A program made the position numbers and the translations under genes. Shown here one piece after another: positions 1 through 5,885 of a DNA stretch of 7,455 bases. The DNA lies in contig JANZZB010000005.1 in assembly GCA_026419635.1 (NCBI GenBank), forward strand, positions 342 to 7,796. The letters run 5' to 3'. The DNA is from Clostridiales bacterium (lineage in GTDB: Bacteria > Bacillota > Clostridia > Oscillospirales > Butyricicoccaceae). Position 1 is the stretch's first letter. Each line of letters begins with the position of its first letter. Under the pieces are notes generated by a model. The model was not told the DNA's origin, did no database searches, and saw only the letters and a list, made by a program, of their open reading frames with translations.

Positions 1-432
1 GCCAGACACCGATGAAATATTAATAATCCGGCCTGAGCGTTTTTTCATAAAGTGACTGTAGACATGTTTAATCATGAAAAAGGCGCCTTTTAAATTGGTA
101 TCGATAACCTTTCCAAAATCATCTTCCGTCATTTGTAAAACAAGTTTATCGTTGGTAATTCCCGCGTTGTTTACAAGAATATCAATACCGCCGAACAGAT
201 CGATAATTTGTTTTACCGTATCTTTCGTTTTTTCAAAATCCGAAATATCGCATTGAAAACATTCGGCTTTTACTCCAAATCCCCTAGCCTCACGGCAGAC
301 ATCATTCGCAGCCTCTTGTTTTCCAGCGTAAATAACCGCGACAGACGCACCCGCTTCCGCCATTTTTAATGAAATCGCTCTGCCAATTCCCCTTGAGCCT
401 CCAGTAACGACCGCTACTTTACCCTTCAGCAT
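1..432 (-). CDS. fabG: 3-oxoacyl-ACP reductase FabG, 3' end cut off by window edge
   Basis: NADPH-dependent 3-ketoacyl-ACP reductase of the cytosolic type II fatty-acid elongation cycle, a short-chain dehydrogenase. The visible 144 residues start MLKGKVAVVTGG. They show the Rossmann cofactor motif TGGSRGIG (residues 10-17), an acidic Asp62 in CDIS, the NNAG motif (88-91), DTNLKG with the structural Asn113, and NISSVSG, whose Ser141 aligns with the catalytic serine of the Ser-Tyr-Lys set. The YxxxK part and roughly 100 C-terminal residues lie beyond position 1. The ATG at 432 sits inside the 3' end of fabD (14-nt overlap). It has a strong Shine-Dalgarno GGGAGGAAG at 435-443, so it is the start and is probably translationally coupled. 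Other SDR reductases share these motifs, but the position in the fab operon makes FabG nearly certain. Confidence 0.95.
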   Translation of the reverse strand, partial: MLKGKVAVVTGGSRGIGRAISLKMAEAGASVAVIYAGKQEAANDVCREARGFGVKAECFQCDISDFEKTKDTVKQIIDLFGGIDILVNNAGITNDKLVLQMTEDDFGKVIDTNLKGAFFMIKHVYSHFMKKRSGRIINISSVSG

Positions 433-1351
433 GACTTCCTCCCGACAATGCTTTCTGAACAGCCTCCCGGCCTTCCTGATTTTCCACGTTTAATGCTGTA
501 ACATTTCCGTCGATCTTTTTAATTAGTGACGTGAGCGTTTTGCCTGCGCCCACTTCAATAAAAGTATGAAATCCGTCGCGGATCATATTTTCTATTGTTT
601 TTTGCCATAAAACCGGGCTGGAAACCTGTCTTGCAACCAGCTCTGCGGCATTTTCACCGTAAGGTTCTGCCGTTGCATTCGAATATAAGGGGATTCTTCC
701 ATTTTTTACAAAATAATTAGACAAAACGGATTCCAGCATTTGAGAGGCATCTTTCATAAAAGTAGAATGAAATGCTCCGCTGACGGCTAACCGCATTGTT
801 TTTCCGCCATTTTCCGTTACAAGTTTTGCAAGCGTGCTAATTCCGTCTTCGTCCCCCGCCGCGACTACCTGCCCGGGACAATTGAAATTTACGGGGTAAA
901 CATTACCAGATAACTTGCAAAGCTCCTCCACTTTTTCATTATCCAGCTTCAAAACCGCAGCCATCGCGCCCGGACTTTTTTCTGCACATTGACTCATCAG
1001 CTCCGCTCTTTTGCAGACAAACGTAAACCCTTCTTCAAAGTTCAGCATCCCGGTATATGTTAAAGCCGCGATCTCTCCAAGTGAAAATCCAGCAGCTCCC
1101 TCCGCTTTGATATCAATGTTATCAAGTGCAGCTGCGCAAGCGAGATCCATAGTAAAAAGACACGGTTGCGTATTGATCGTTAGCGAGAGTTCTTCCTTTG
1201 ATGCGGTAAAGCATTGATTCGATGTACCTGGTCTTAAATCGTCCGCCATTTTGAAAATAGCGCGCGCAGCCGGATCGTTTTCAAAAAGTTCTTTCCCCAT
1301 CCCGCTGTATTGGGCTCCCTGCCCTGAAAAAACAAACGCTATTTTACCCAT
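419..1351 (-). CDS. fabD: Malonyl-CoA:ACP transacylase FabD
   Basis: Transfers the malonyl group from CoA to the phosphopantetheine of ACP, supplying the extender unit for FabH and the elongating synthase. The 310 residues match the usual family length. Visible motifs are FSGQGAQ (8-14, oxyanion-hole Gln), TQP (61-63), the nucleophile elbow GFSLGE with Ser90, Arg115 in KRAELM (binds the malonyl carboxylate), SGAFHS with catalytic His195, and EVGAGKTLTSLIKK near the C-terminus. The elbow has Phe89 where the common sequence is GHSLGE. The catalytic Ser, Arg and His are all intact, so the enzyme should be active. The ATG overlaps the end of fabK by 13 nt. The nearby Shine-Dalgarno is weak (GGGCGGTG), so translation probably depends on coupling to fabK. 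Confidence 0.97.
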   Translation of the reverse strand: MGKIAFVFSGQGAQYSGMGKELFENDPAARAIFKMADDLRPGTSNQCFTASKEELSLTINTQPCLFTMDLACAAALDNIDIKAEGAAGFSLGEIAALTYTGMLNFEEGFTFVCKRAELMSQCAEKSPGAMAAVLKLDNEKVEELCKLSGNVYPVNFNCPGQVVAAGDEDGISTLAKLVTENGGKTMRLAVSGAFHSTFMKDASQMLESVLSNYFVKNGRIPLYSNATAEPYGENAAELVARQVSSPVLWQKTIENMIRDGFHTFIEVGAGKTLTSLIKKIDGNVTALNVENQEGREAVQKALSGGSHAEG

Positions 1352-2286
1352 TTGGAGGCACCGCCCAAAATATTTTCAGCTTCTGCAAACATTTCTTTTA
1401 TCATTTCCGCGGCAGGCTGCTCTTTTTTCACCATAGAAGCAATCTGTCCGGATAAAAAACATCCGTTTTTATCATCGCCTTCTTTGACAGCCATTCTTAA
1501 CGCACCGACTGCAAATGAATCCAGTTCTTCATTGCTGATAGAGCTGTCATATTCTTTTTGAAAGAATGCTCTGGAAAACGGTGTCTTTAAACTTCTCACC
1601 GGATGTCCGAGTCTTTTGCCCGTAACAATTGTGTCGATGTCTTTTGCCTTTAAGATTTTATCTTTATAGTGTTGATGAATGGTGCATTCATTTGCAACTA
1701 AAAATCTCGTACCCACTTGTACGCCTACCGCGCCAAGCATGAAACTAGCAGCGATCCCCCGGCCGTCAGCAATTCCTCCGGCAGCCACAACAGGTATGCT
1801 TACAACATCGCACACCTGGGGTACCAGGGCCATCGTTGTCAGTTCGCCTACATGTCCTCCGGACTCCCCGCCTTCGGCGATGACCGCAGTCGCACCCACT
1901 CGTTCCATAAGCTTTGCCATTGCGGTAGAAGGTACAACAGGTATTACACAGATTGACGCAGCCTGCCAGTCTTTCATATACTTTGACGGATTTCCGGCGC
2001 CAGTTGTTACAACCTGAACTTTTTCCTCGACAACAACCCTTGCAACATCATCGGCATAGGGACTCATTAACATGATATTGACTCCGAATGGCTTACTGGT
2101 CATTGACTTTGCTTTTCGGATTTCCTGCCGGAGCCAATCGGCATCGGCATTCCCGGCCGCGATAAGTCCCAGCCCCCCTGCATTTGAAACTGCCGAGGCA
2201 AGGCTCGCGTCCGCAACCCATGCCATGCCTCCTTGTATAATGGGATACTCAATGCCCAAAATATCGCAAAGCGGTGTTTTAATCAT
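1339..2286 (-). CDS. fabK: Enoyl-ACP reductase II FabK (FMN-dependent)
   Basis: Catalyses the last step of each fatty-acid elongation round, reducing trans-2-enoyl-ACP with NAD(P)H through bound FMN. It belongs to the TIM-barrel nitronate-monooxygenase/FabK superfamily, unrelated to the SDR-type FabI targeted by triclosan. In 315 residues I see the N-terminal CDILGIEYPIIQGGMAWV (FMN contact region, QGGM at 18-21), the GGESGGHVG loop (139-147) with the conserved His145, AAGGIADGRGI (168-178) and VQVGTRF (189-195), both phosphate-binding regions. A FabK-type C-terminal segment (KRLGHPVRSLKTPFSRAF) follows. True nitronate monooxygenases share the barrel, but the location between acpP and fabD supports FabK. 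The ATG has a good Shine-Dalgarno (AAGGAG, 2292-2297). It is the one gene here preceded by a substantial leader, the structured 125-nt spacer after acpP. Confidence 0.96.
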   Translation of the reverse strand: MIKTPLCDILGIEYPIIQGGMAWVADASLASAVSNAGGLGLIAAGNADADWLRQEIRKAKSMTSKPFGVNIMLMSPYADDVARVVVEEKVQVVTTGAGNPSKYMKDWQAASICVIPVVPSTAMAKLMERVGATAVIAEGGESGGHVGELTTMALVPQVCDVVSIPVVAAGGIADGRGIAASFMLGAVGVQVGTRFLVANECTIHQHYKDKILKAKDIDTIVTGKRLGHPVRSLKTPFSRAFFQKEYDSSISNEELDSFAVGALRMAVKEGDDKNGCFLSGQIASMVKKEQPAAEMIKEMFAEAENILGGASKWVK

Positions 2287-2332
2287 AAAAGCTCCTTCAC
2301 CGTGTCACATTAAAAATAAATAAGCTTTTTAT

Positions 2333-2352
2333 ACATAAAGCCCTCTTTATGT
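2333..2352 (-). repeat. A+T-rich perfect palindrome with 8-bp arms upstream of fabK
   Basis: The arms ACATAAAG and CTTTATGT flank a 4-base centre (2341-2344), giving a 20-bp dyad. As RNA it forms a hairpin followed by an A/U-rich tract, so a weak terminator is possible. As DNA it has the size of a MarR-type operator and lies between the two elements of a weak promoter-like sequence for fabK. Its sequence does not match the palindrome at the fabT promoter, so binding by the same repressor is not supported by similarity. Confidence 0.5.
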
Positions 2353-2371
2353 GACGCGGTTGCCGCTGTAT

Positions 2372-2388
2372 CGGCGAGCGGCTCGCCG
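2372..2388 (-). repeat. G+C-rich inverted repeat (hairpin) just after acpP
   Basis: Perfect 7-bp arms CGGCGAG and CTCGCCG are separated by a 3-nt loop (2379-2381), 23 nt downstream of the acpP stop codon. It is strongly G+C-rich compared with its surroundings and has no U-run after it, so it does not look like a complete intrinsic terminator. It could stabilise the 3' end of an acpP-containing transcript after cleavage, or slow RNA polymerase. The repeat is seen directly; the role is inferred. Confidence 0.6.
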
Positions 2389-2411
2389 GAATAAGTTGGC
2401 CTGTTTGATTG

Positions 2412-2633
2412 TTATTTTTTTGCCTCGTCGATCAGATTCACTACGTCGCCAACTGTCTTAACGCCATCATTCATTTCAAGGGTAGTGCCGAATTCTTCTT
2501 CGAATACCATAATCAGTTCAATTGTGTCCAAAGAATCAAATCCAAGGTCAGCAAATGTGCTTTCGAGTTTTATGTCTGACGGTTCCAGATCTTTGTGCTC
2601 CGCCAGAATGGTTTTAATTTTTTCAAATGTCAT
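2412..2633 (-). CDS. acpP: Acyl carrier protein AcpP
   Basis: Small acidic cytosolic carrier that holds growing acyl chains as thioesters on a 4'-phosphopantetheine arm. The 73 residues have the normal ACP size. Ser34 in GFDSLDTIEL (31-40) is the phosphopantetheine attachment site, followed by the acidic recognition helix II (LIMVFEEEFG) that partner enzymes contact. The C-terminal helix is VGDVVNLIDEAKK. The ATG is preceded by a strong Shine-Dalgarno GGAGGA six bases upstream, fitting the high expression ACP needs. It lies 42 nt after fabH. A G+C-rich hairpin follows its stop codon, which may set its level apart from the downstream genes. The fab genes on both sides make it the primary fatty-acid ACP and not a polyketide or D-alanyl carrier. 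Confidence 0.98.
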   Translation of the reverse strand: MTFEKIKTILAEHKDLEPSDIKLESTFADLGFDSLDTIELIMVFEEEFGTTLEMNDGVKTVGDVVNLIDEAKK

Positions 2634-2675
2634 GATACGTCCTCCAAAAAATTATTATTTATTTATGATTAAGTA

Positions 2676-3638
2676 TTACTTGCCCCATTTAAGAATGCAT
2701 ACTCCGGATGTAAGCCCCGCGCCGAATGCGCTCATAAGAAGGATATCCCCGTCTTTTAATTGGTTGTTTTGATTCATCTCATCCAAAAGAATCGGAATTG
2801 TAGCGGATGAAGTGTTTCCCAAATTGCATAGATTCATCGGAAACTTGCTTGCCGGCTGGTTAAGTCGGTTTCTCGCTGCTTCGATAATTCTTCCGTTAGC
2901 CTGATGTAAAAGGAAGTAATCTATATCATCAATCTCAATCCCGGCCTTTTGCGCCGCAAACAAAACATCCTCCGTTACGGTATATACTGCAAATTTATAG
3001 ATTTCCTGCCCCTTCATATCAAGAAACTGGTTTTGACTGCTTTCAGTTTTAACAAATGGGCTATCCGGTGAAAAGGCGGGAATATACAGGCTTTCACGCT
3101 GTCCTTTTGCTTTCAGATTGATCATCTTGAGTCCGTCACCTTCGCCAAGCACAACAGCGCCCGCTCCGTCCCCGAATAGTACGCATGTCTTTCGGTCTTC
3201 CCAATTTGTAAATTTAGATAATTGCTCTGCTGACAGAACCAAAACCTTTTTTGCCTTTTTCGATTCGAAATAAGCAGCTGCAACATCAAGGGCATAAACA
3301 AATCCGGGGCACGCCGCGTTGATATCAAAAGCCGGACATTCCACTCCCAGTCTTTCAAGCACAAGACATGCAAGAGAAGGCGAGATGGTATCTCCCTGCA
3401 AAGTAGAGCATATAATCAAGTCCAGTTCGCTCGCATCTGTATTCGCGTCTTTAAGCGCCGCTCTTGTCGCTTTTTCCGCAATATCCAGAAGGCTTTCATC
3501 CCGAATGATTCGTCGCTCTTTGATACCGGTTCTTGTTGTAATCCATTCATCGTTTGTGTCAACAATCTTTGAAAGATCTTCGTTTTTTACAATAAACGAA
3601 GGCAGACTGCTTCCGGTTCCAATTATACTAAAACTCAT
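2676..3638 (-). CDS. fabH: 3-oxoacyl-ACP synthase III FabH
   Basis: Initiating condensing enzyme: joins a short acyl-CoA primer to malonyl-ACP to give the first 3-ketoacyl-ACP. The 320 residues are typical. The thiolase-fold catalytic triad is complete: Cys110 in DINAACPGFVYAL, His245 in LLHQANGRI, and Asn275 in NLGNTSSA. Other family marks are the N-terminal TNDEWITTRTGIKERR (28-43), the glycine-rich FGDGAGAVVL (155-164) and the C-terminal SAFGAGLTSGVCILKW. Whether it prefers acetyl-CoA or branched primers cannot be read from these motifs. The start codon shares 4 nt (ATGA) with the fabT stop and has Shine-Dalgarno GGAGG four bases upstream, so it is coupled to the regulator gene. The in-frame Cys110 codon and intact length show no decay. 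Confidence 0.97.
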   Translation of the reverse strand: MSFSIIGTGSSLPSFIVKNEDLSKIVDTNDEWITTRTGIKERRIIRDESLLDIAEKATRAALKDANTDASELDLIICSTLQGDTISPSLACLVLERLGVECPAFDINAACPGFVYALDVAAAYFESKKAKKVLVLSAEQLSKFTNWEDRKTCVLFGDGAGAVVLGEGDGLKMINLKAKGQRESLYIPAFSPDSPFVKTESSQNQFLDMKGQEIYKFAVYTVTEDVLFAAQKAGIEIDDIDYFLLHQANGRIIEAARNRLNQPASKFPMNLCNLGNTSSATIPILLDEMNQNNQLKDGDILLMSAFGAGLTSGVCILKWGK

Positions 3639-4099
3639 TTTGCCTCCATATCGGCGCTCTTTTGTCTGAAAAAATGATTTAACCGATTTATTATATTTAT
3701 TAAAAGAGATTTCTCTTCCTGCGACAAATCCCGACTGACATCACGAACCATCTGCTGGTGAAAATATTTGTGCATGCTATCTATTTTACATCCAAGTTTG
3801 GTTAAACTAACACAAACCATTCTACCATCGTACTCGCTTTTTGTCTTTAGTACGTAGCCTTTTTTCTCAAGACGATTAATCGCAACCGTAACAGCTGGAA
3901 GAGTAACGTTTAACTCATCCGCAATATCGCTGATGGTTCTTTTCTCTTCTTTCGGTTTCCCTACCGCTTCCAGCAAATGCATTTCACTGATCGACAGGTT
4001 AACAATTCCCGCACTTCTTATCGCCTGTTCTTCTGCCTTTAATATGGATCGAAACGTTTCTACCAGGATATCGTTCAGCTCTTTTTCAAATTGATCCAT
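3635..4099 (-). CDS. fabT: MarR-family transcriptional repressor of fatty-acid synthesis (FabT-like)
   Basis: A 154-residue MarR-type dimeric DNA-binding protein. An N-terminal dimerisation helix (about 1-30) is followed by a winged helix-turn-helix at about 55-103: TISDIADELNVTLPAVTVAINRLEKKGYV carries the helix-turn-helix. The wing holds the family Asp-Gly-Arg signature (91-93) before VSLTKLG. A C-terminal helix completes the dimer interface. As first gene of the fab operon, joined to fabH by an ATGA overlap, it fits FabT, which in streptococci represses fab genes with long-chain acyl-ACP as corepressor; the ligand here is inferred. A 23-bp palindrome on its own promoter suggests autorepression. 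The ATG at 4099 has a modest Shine-Dalgarno AGGGTGA nine bases upstream. MarR function is clear, while the FabT name rests on context. Confidence 0.88.
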   Translation of the reverse strand: MDQFEKELNDILVETFRSILKAEEQAIRSAGIVNLSISEMHLLEAVGKPKEEKRTISDIADELNVTLPAVTVAINRLEKKGYVLKTKSEYDGRMVCVSLTKLGCKIDSMHKYFHQQMVRDVSRDLSQEEKSLLINIINRLNHFFRQKSADMEAK

Positions 4100-4117
4100 A
4101 AAGCCGAATCACCCTAT

Positions 4118-4140
4118 TAATTAGATTGATAAACTAATTA
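4118..4140 (-). promoter_or_regulatory. Palindromic operator over the fab promoter, probable FabT site
   Basis: A 23-bp dyad has perfect 7-bp arms TAATTAG (4118-4124) and CTAATTA (4134-4140). Inner positions are also partly symmetric (TT and AA at 4126-4127 and 4131-4132), so 9 of 11 position pairs are complementary. It covers most of the -10 box and the expected start point of the fab promoter, where bound protein would block RNA polymerase. Size, A+T-richness and position next to a MarR gene fit a FabT-type autoregulatory operator. The dyad is seen directly; the protein that binds it is inferred. Confidence 0.7.
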
Positions 4141-4164
4141 TAAATAGTTCCATTCATTTGTCAA
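4137..4164 (-). promoter_or_regulatory. Consensus sigma-A promoter of the fab operon
   Basis: On the minus strand, TTGACA (4159-4164) and TATAAT (4137-4142) are both perfect consensus hexamers separated by 16 nt. The start point would fall near 4130, giving a leader of about 30 nt before the fabT ATG. A promoter this close to consensus would be strong if left unregulated, consistent with the repressor-type operator that overlaps it. Confidence 0.85.
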
Positions 4165-4286
4165 GCATTTCTAGTATGATATCAATTTTGCATACGTGTA
4201 CTGTAAAAAACAGAAATTTATGTAATTTTCAAAAAAATAATAAGAATATTATAAATTCTCTATAAGCTGTATTTTTACGAAAAATC

Positions 4287-4317
4287 GCATAAAAGCAGGT
4301 TATTTTGGGAGAATATA
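4287..4317 (+). promoter_or_regulatory. Weak candidate sigma-G-type promoter of the germination operon
   Basis: GCATA (4287-4291) fits the -35 pattern GHATR used by forespore sigma factors. GAATATA (4311-4317) is a partial match to the CATAMTA-type -10 (4 of 7). The 19-nt spacing is slightly long. Transcription would begin near 4324, just ahead of the Shine-Dalgarno at 4329. GerA-type operons are normally expressed in the forespore under sigma-G, and this is the best candidate I could find, but the match is poor. Confidence 0.3.
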
Positions 4318-4328
4318 CAATATAAAAC

Positions 4329-4335
4329 GGAGTGA
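4329..4335 (+). promoter_or_regulatory. Shine-Dalgarno that fixes the start of the germinant receptor A subunit
   Basis: GGAGTGA lies five bases before the ATG at 4341. An in-frame GTG at 4332 would lengthen the protein by three residues, but it lies inside this ribosome site and has no site of its own at a workable distance. The ATG is therefore chosen. Confidence 0.75.
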
Positions 4336-4340
4336 TTCTG

Positions 4341-5858
4341 ATGATTGATAAAGATCATTTTTATGACAAAAGTAAGCAGACGGATGAAATACCGGAAATG
4401 CACGAAGAAGAATTAGATGATGTTCACAAAAAAGATACAGACCCAGGCACAATTCCTTCTTTTATTGAAGAATATGAATCATCTATAAAAAACATTTTTT
4501 CTGGCAGCAGTGATTTGGTCATTGAATCATTCTCGACCCGGACGAATAAAGTATTAGTCGGTTGGATAGACGGGATGATCGATAAAAACATTGCGGACAG
4601 GGACATTATAGCACCGTTAAAATCAGTTGATTTTAACGGTGATGTAGCAGCTTCTATAAAATCAATCTATAAAACAGTGGACAACATTCCAGAGGCAGTA
4701 ACGGAGATATTAAACGGAAATATCGCTGTTTTTTTTGATAATTTCGAAAAAGTTTTTATTGTTGATATAAAACAGTGGGATAGACGTGTGGTGGAAACAC
4801 CGGAAGCGGAAGGTATTGTCCGCGGACCAAAAGAAGGTTTTACGGAAAACATACGGACAAACACCACGCTCATACGAAGAAAAATTAAAAACCGCAATCT
4901 GGTTTTTGAAAACATGACACTTGGACGCCAAACCAATACTGAAATCTCCATTGTTTACGTAAAAGGAATTGTAAACAAGGACGTGTTAAAAGAGCTGAAA
5001 AAACGGTTATCTCAAATTGATACCGGAGCAATATTGGAATCCGGTCATATTGAACAGCTCATTGAGAAGCATACGTTTTCCCCGGTTTCCGAAATAGGCG
5101 TAACACAAAAACCGGATGTGGTTGCTGGGCTACTTCTGGAAGGCAGGGTTGCAATTCTTTGCGATGGTACGCCGCATGTTTTAACCGTTCCGGAATTGTT
5201 TATTGAACATCTTCAATCTAGAGAAGATTATTATAATCGCGTTTTATATTCCTCAATAACACAAATTCTAAGATACTTAGGCCTTTTAATAACAGTCATG
5301 CTTCCGGGATTAAGTGTTGCAATCATTACGTATCATCCGGAAATGATTCCGTCTGCTTTTTTGTCCAATTTCATTACTTCCACGCTGCAGACTCCTCTTC
5401 CGTTAGCAGCCGAGGCTTTTTTTCTGATTTTAATGTTTGAACTCTTAAAAGAGTTGGGAGCCAGACTCCCTAAAATGGTTGGGTTAGCCATTACAATATT
5501 CGGTTTGCTGCTTATTGGAGATGCGGCGGTAAAAGCGGGAATTTTTGGTACACCGATGATTATTATCATCGCTCTAACCGGAGTAGCCGGCTTTATTGTT
5601 CCTAATCTTGCCGAGTTTGTTATTGTTTACAGGTTGATTTTTTTATTTCTCGGCAGCGCAATGGGACTGATTGGAATTGGCTGCGCACTATTTTTTATGC
5701 TCGTTAATCTTATTTCATCCGAATCCTTTGGCATCCCGATTCTCGATTCTTTTACAAAATATGAATCAAAAGACGGTGTTCTACCATTTCCGTTAAAGAC
5801 AATAAAGTATAGACCATCCGTTCTTGTAAAAGAAAATAAACGCAGAACGAAATATTAA
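4341..5858 (+). CDS. GerA-family spore germinant receptor, A subunit (GerKA-like)
   Basis: Largest subunit of a germinant receptor in the spore inner membrane, which senses small nutrients or cofactors and triggers germination together with the B and C subunits. The 505 residues are a normal length. A charged, acidic N-terminal tail (about 1-45) leads into a soluble domain with the family motifs RGPKEGFTENIRTN (161-174), QKPDVVAGLLLEGRVAILCDGTP (256-278) and EDYYNRVLY (295-303). The membrane domain follows with about five hydrophobic segments near 311-330, 354-372, 380-399, 404-421 and 425-458, including ELLKELGARLP (367-377). A basic hydrophilic tail ends the protein. It is 27 nt upstream of the C-subunit gene. 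No exact symbol is given because paralogues (gerA, gerB, gerK types) cannot be told apart here, and the germinant is unknown. Confidence 0.95.
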   Translation: MIDKDHFYDKSKQTDEIPEMHEEELDDVHKKDTDPGTIPSFIEEYESSIKNIFSGSSDLVIESFSTRTNKVLVGWIDGMIDKNIADRDIIAPLKSVDFNGDVAASIKSIYKTVDNIPEAVTEILNGNIAVFFDNFEKVFIVDIKQWDRRVVETPEAEGIVRGPKEGFTENIRTNTTLIRRKIKNRNLVFENMTLGRQTNTEISIVYVKGIVNKDVLKELKKRLSQIDTGAILESGHIEQLIEKHTFSPVSEIGVTQKPDVVAGLLLEGRVAILCDGTPHVLTVPELFIEHLQSREDYYNRVLYSSITQILRYLGLLITVMLPGLSVAIITYHPEMIPSAFLSNFITSTLQTPLPLAAEAFFLILMFELLKELGARLPKMVGLAITIFGLLLIGDAAVKAGIFGTPMIIIIALTGVAGFIVPNLAEFVIVYRLIFLFLGSAMGLIGIGCALFFMLVNLISSESFGIPILDSFTKYESKDGVLPFPLKTIKYRPSVLVKENKRRTKY

Positions 5859-5872
5859 AATCCGTTAGTGAA

Positions 5873-5878
5873 AGGCGG
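5873..5878 (+). promoter_or_regulatory. Shine-Dalgarno that fixes the start of the C-subunit lipoprotein
   Basis: AGGCGG, embedded in an AAAGGCGGAAAG run, lies seven bases before GTG 5886. The alternative GTG at 5868 has no purine-rich ribosome site upstream, and starting there would place extra residues before the compact lipoprotein signal. The inner GTG is preferred. Confidence 0.65.
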
Positions 5879-5885
5879 AAAGATC

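Larger units (their letters stand above)
2287..2411 (-). other. Structured intergenic spacer between acpP and fabK
   Basis: This is the only sizeable gap in the fab operon. Read on the transcribed strand it contains, in order, a G+C-rich hairpin (2372-2388), a small GCGG/CCGC hairpin (2356-2366), an A+U-rich hairpin (2333-2352), and then an A/U-rich tract leading to the fabK Shine-Dalgarno. A 7-nt segment before the A+U-rich hairpin (GTCACAT, 2349-2355) is also complementary to ATGTGAC at 2304-2310 just upstream of the fabK ribosome site. A very weak promoter-like pair lies here: GTCACA (2350-2355, 4 of 6 to TTGACA), 16 nt, TATAAA (2328-2333). The spacer may set the ratio of ACP to the downstream enzymes, by mRNA processing, partial termination or an internal promoter. 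That role is inference. Confidence 0.55.

Noticed and set aside
74..256. A 60-codon plus-strand open frame at the left edge
   Set aside because: It is antisense to fabG, whose reading frame shows all expected SDR motifs from 432 down to position 1.
1679..2017. A 112-codon plus-strand open frame
   Set aside because: It lies wholly antisense to fabK, is rich in Pro, Ser, Thr and Ala as expected for a reverse-frame shadow, has no family motif, and no Shine-Dalgarno was noted for it.
1339..2286. Nitronate monooxygenase instead of FabK
   Set aside because: The families share the FMN barrel, but the GESGGHVG loop, the FabK-type C-terminal segment and the position between acpP and fabD favour enoyl-ACP reductase.
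2333..2352. A+T-rich hairpin as an intrinsic terminator ending the operon after acpP
   Set aside because: The stem is A/U-rich and the downstream tract begins with A residues, not a U-run. The fabK gene that follows has no convincing promoter of its own, so full termination here is unlikely.
3319..3669. A 116-codon plus-strand open frame
   Set aside because: It is antisense to fabH and the end of fabT, both of which have complete family motifs. Its sequence is not recognisable as any protein.
4118..4140. Palindrome read as a FapR box
   Set aside because: It lacks the TTAGTACC-type core I associate with FapR, and the adjacent regulator is clearly a MarR-type protein with no hot-dog acyl-binding domain.
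4332..4340. GTG at 4332 as the start of the receptor A subunit
   Set aside because: The codon overlaps the Shine-Dalgarno GGAGTGA, which is correctly spaced for the ATG at 4341.
5868..5885. GTG at 5868 as the start of the C-subunit lipoprotein
   Set aside because: No ribosome site lies upstream of it, whereas GTG 5886 has one and gives a normal-length lipoprotein signal peptide.
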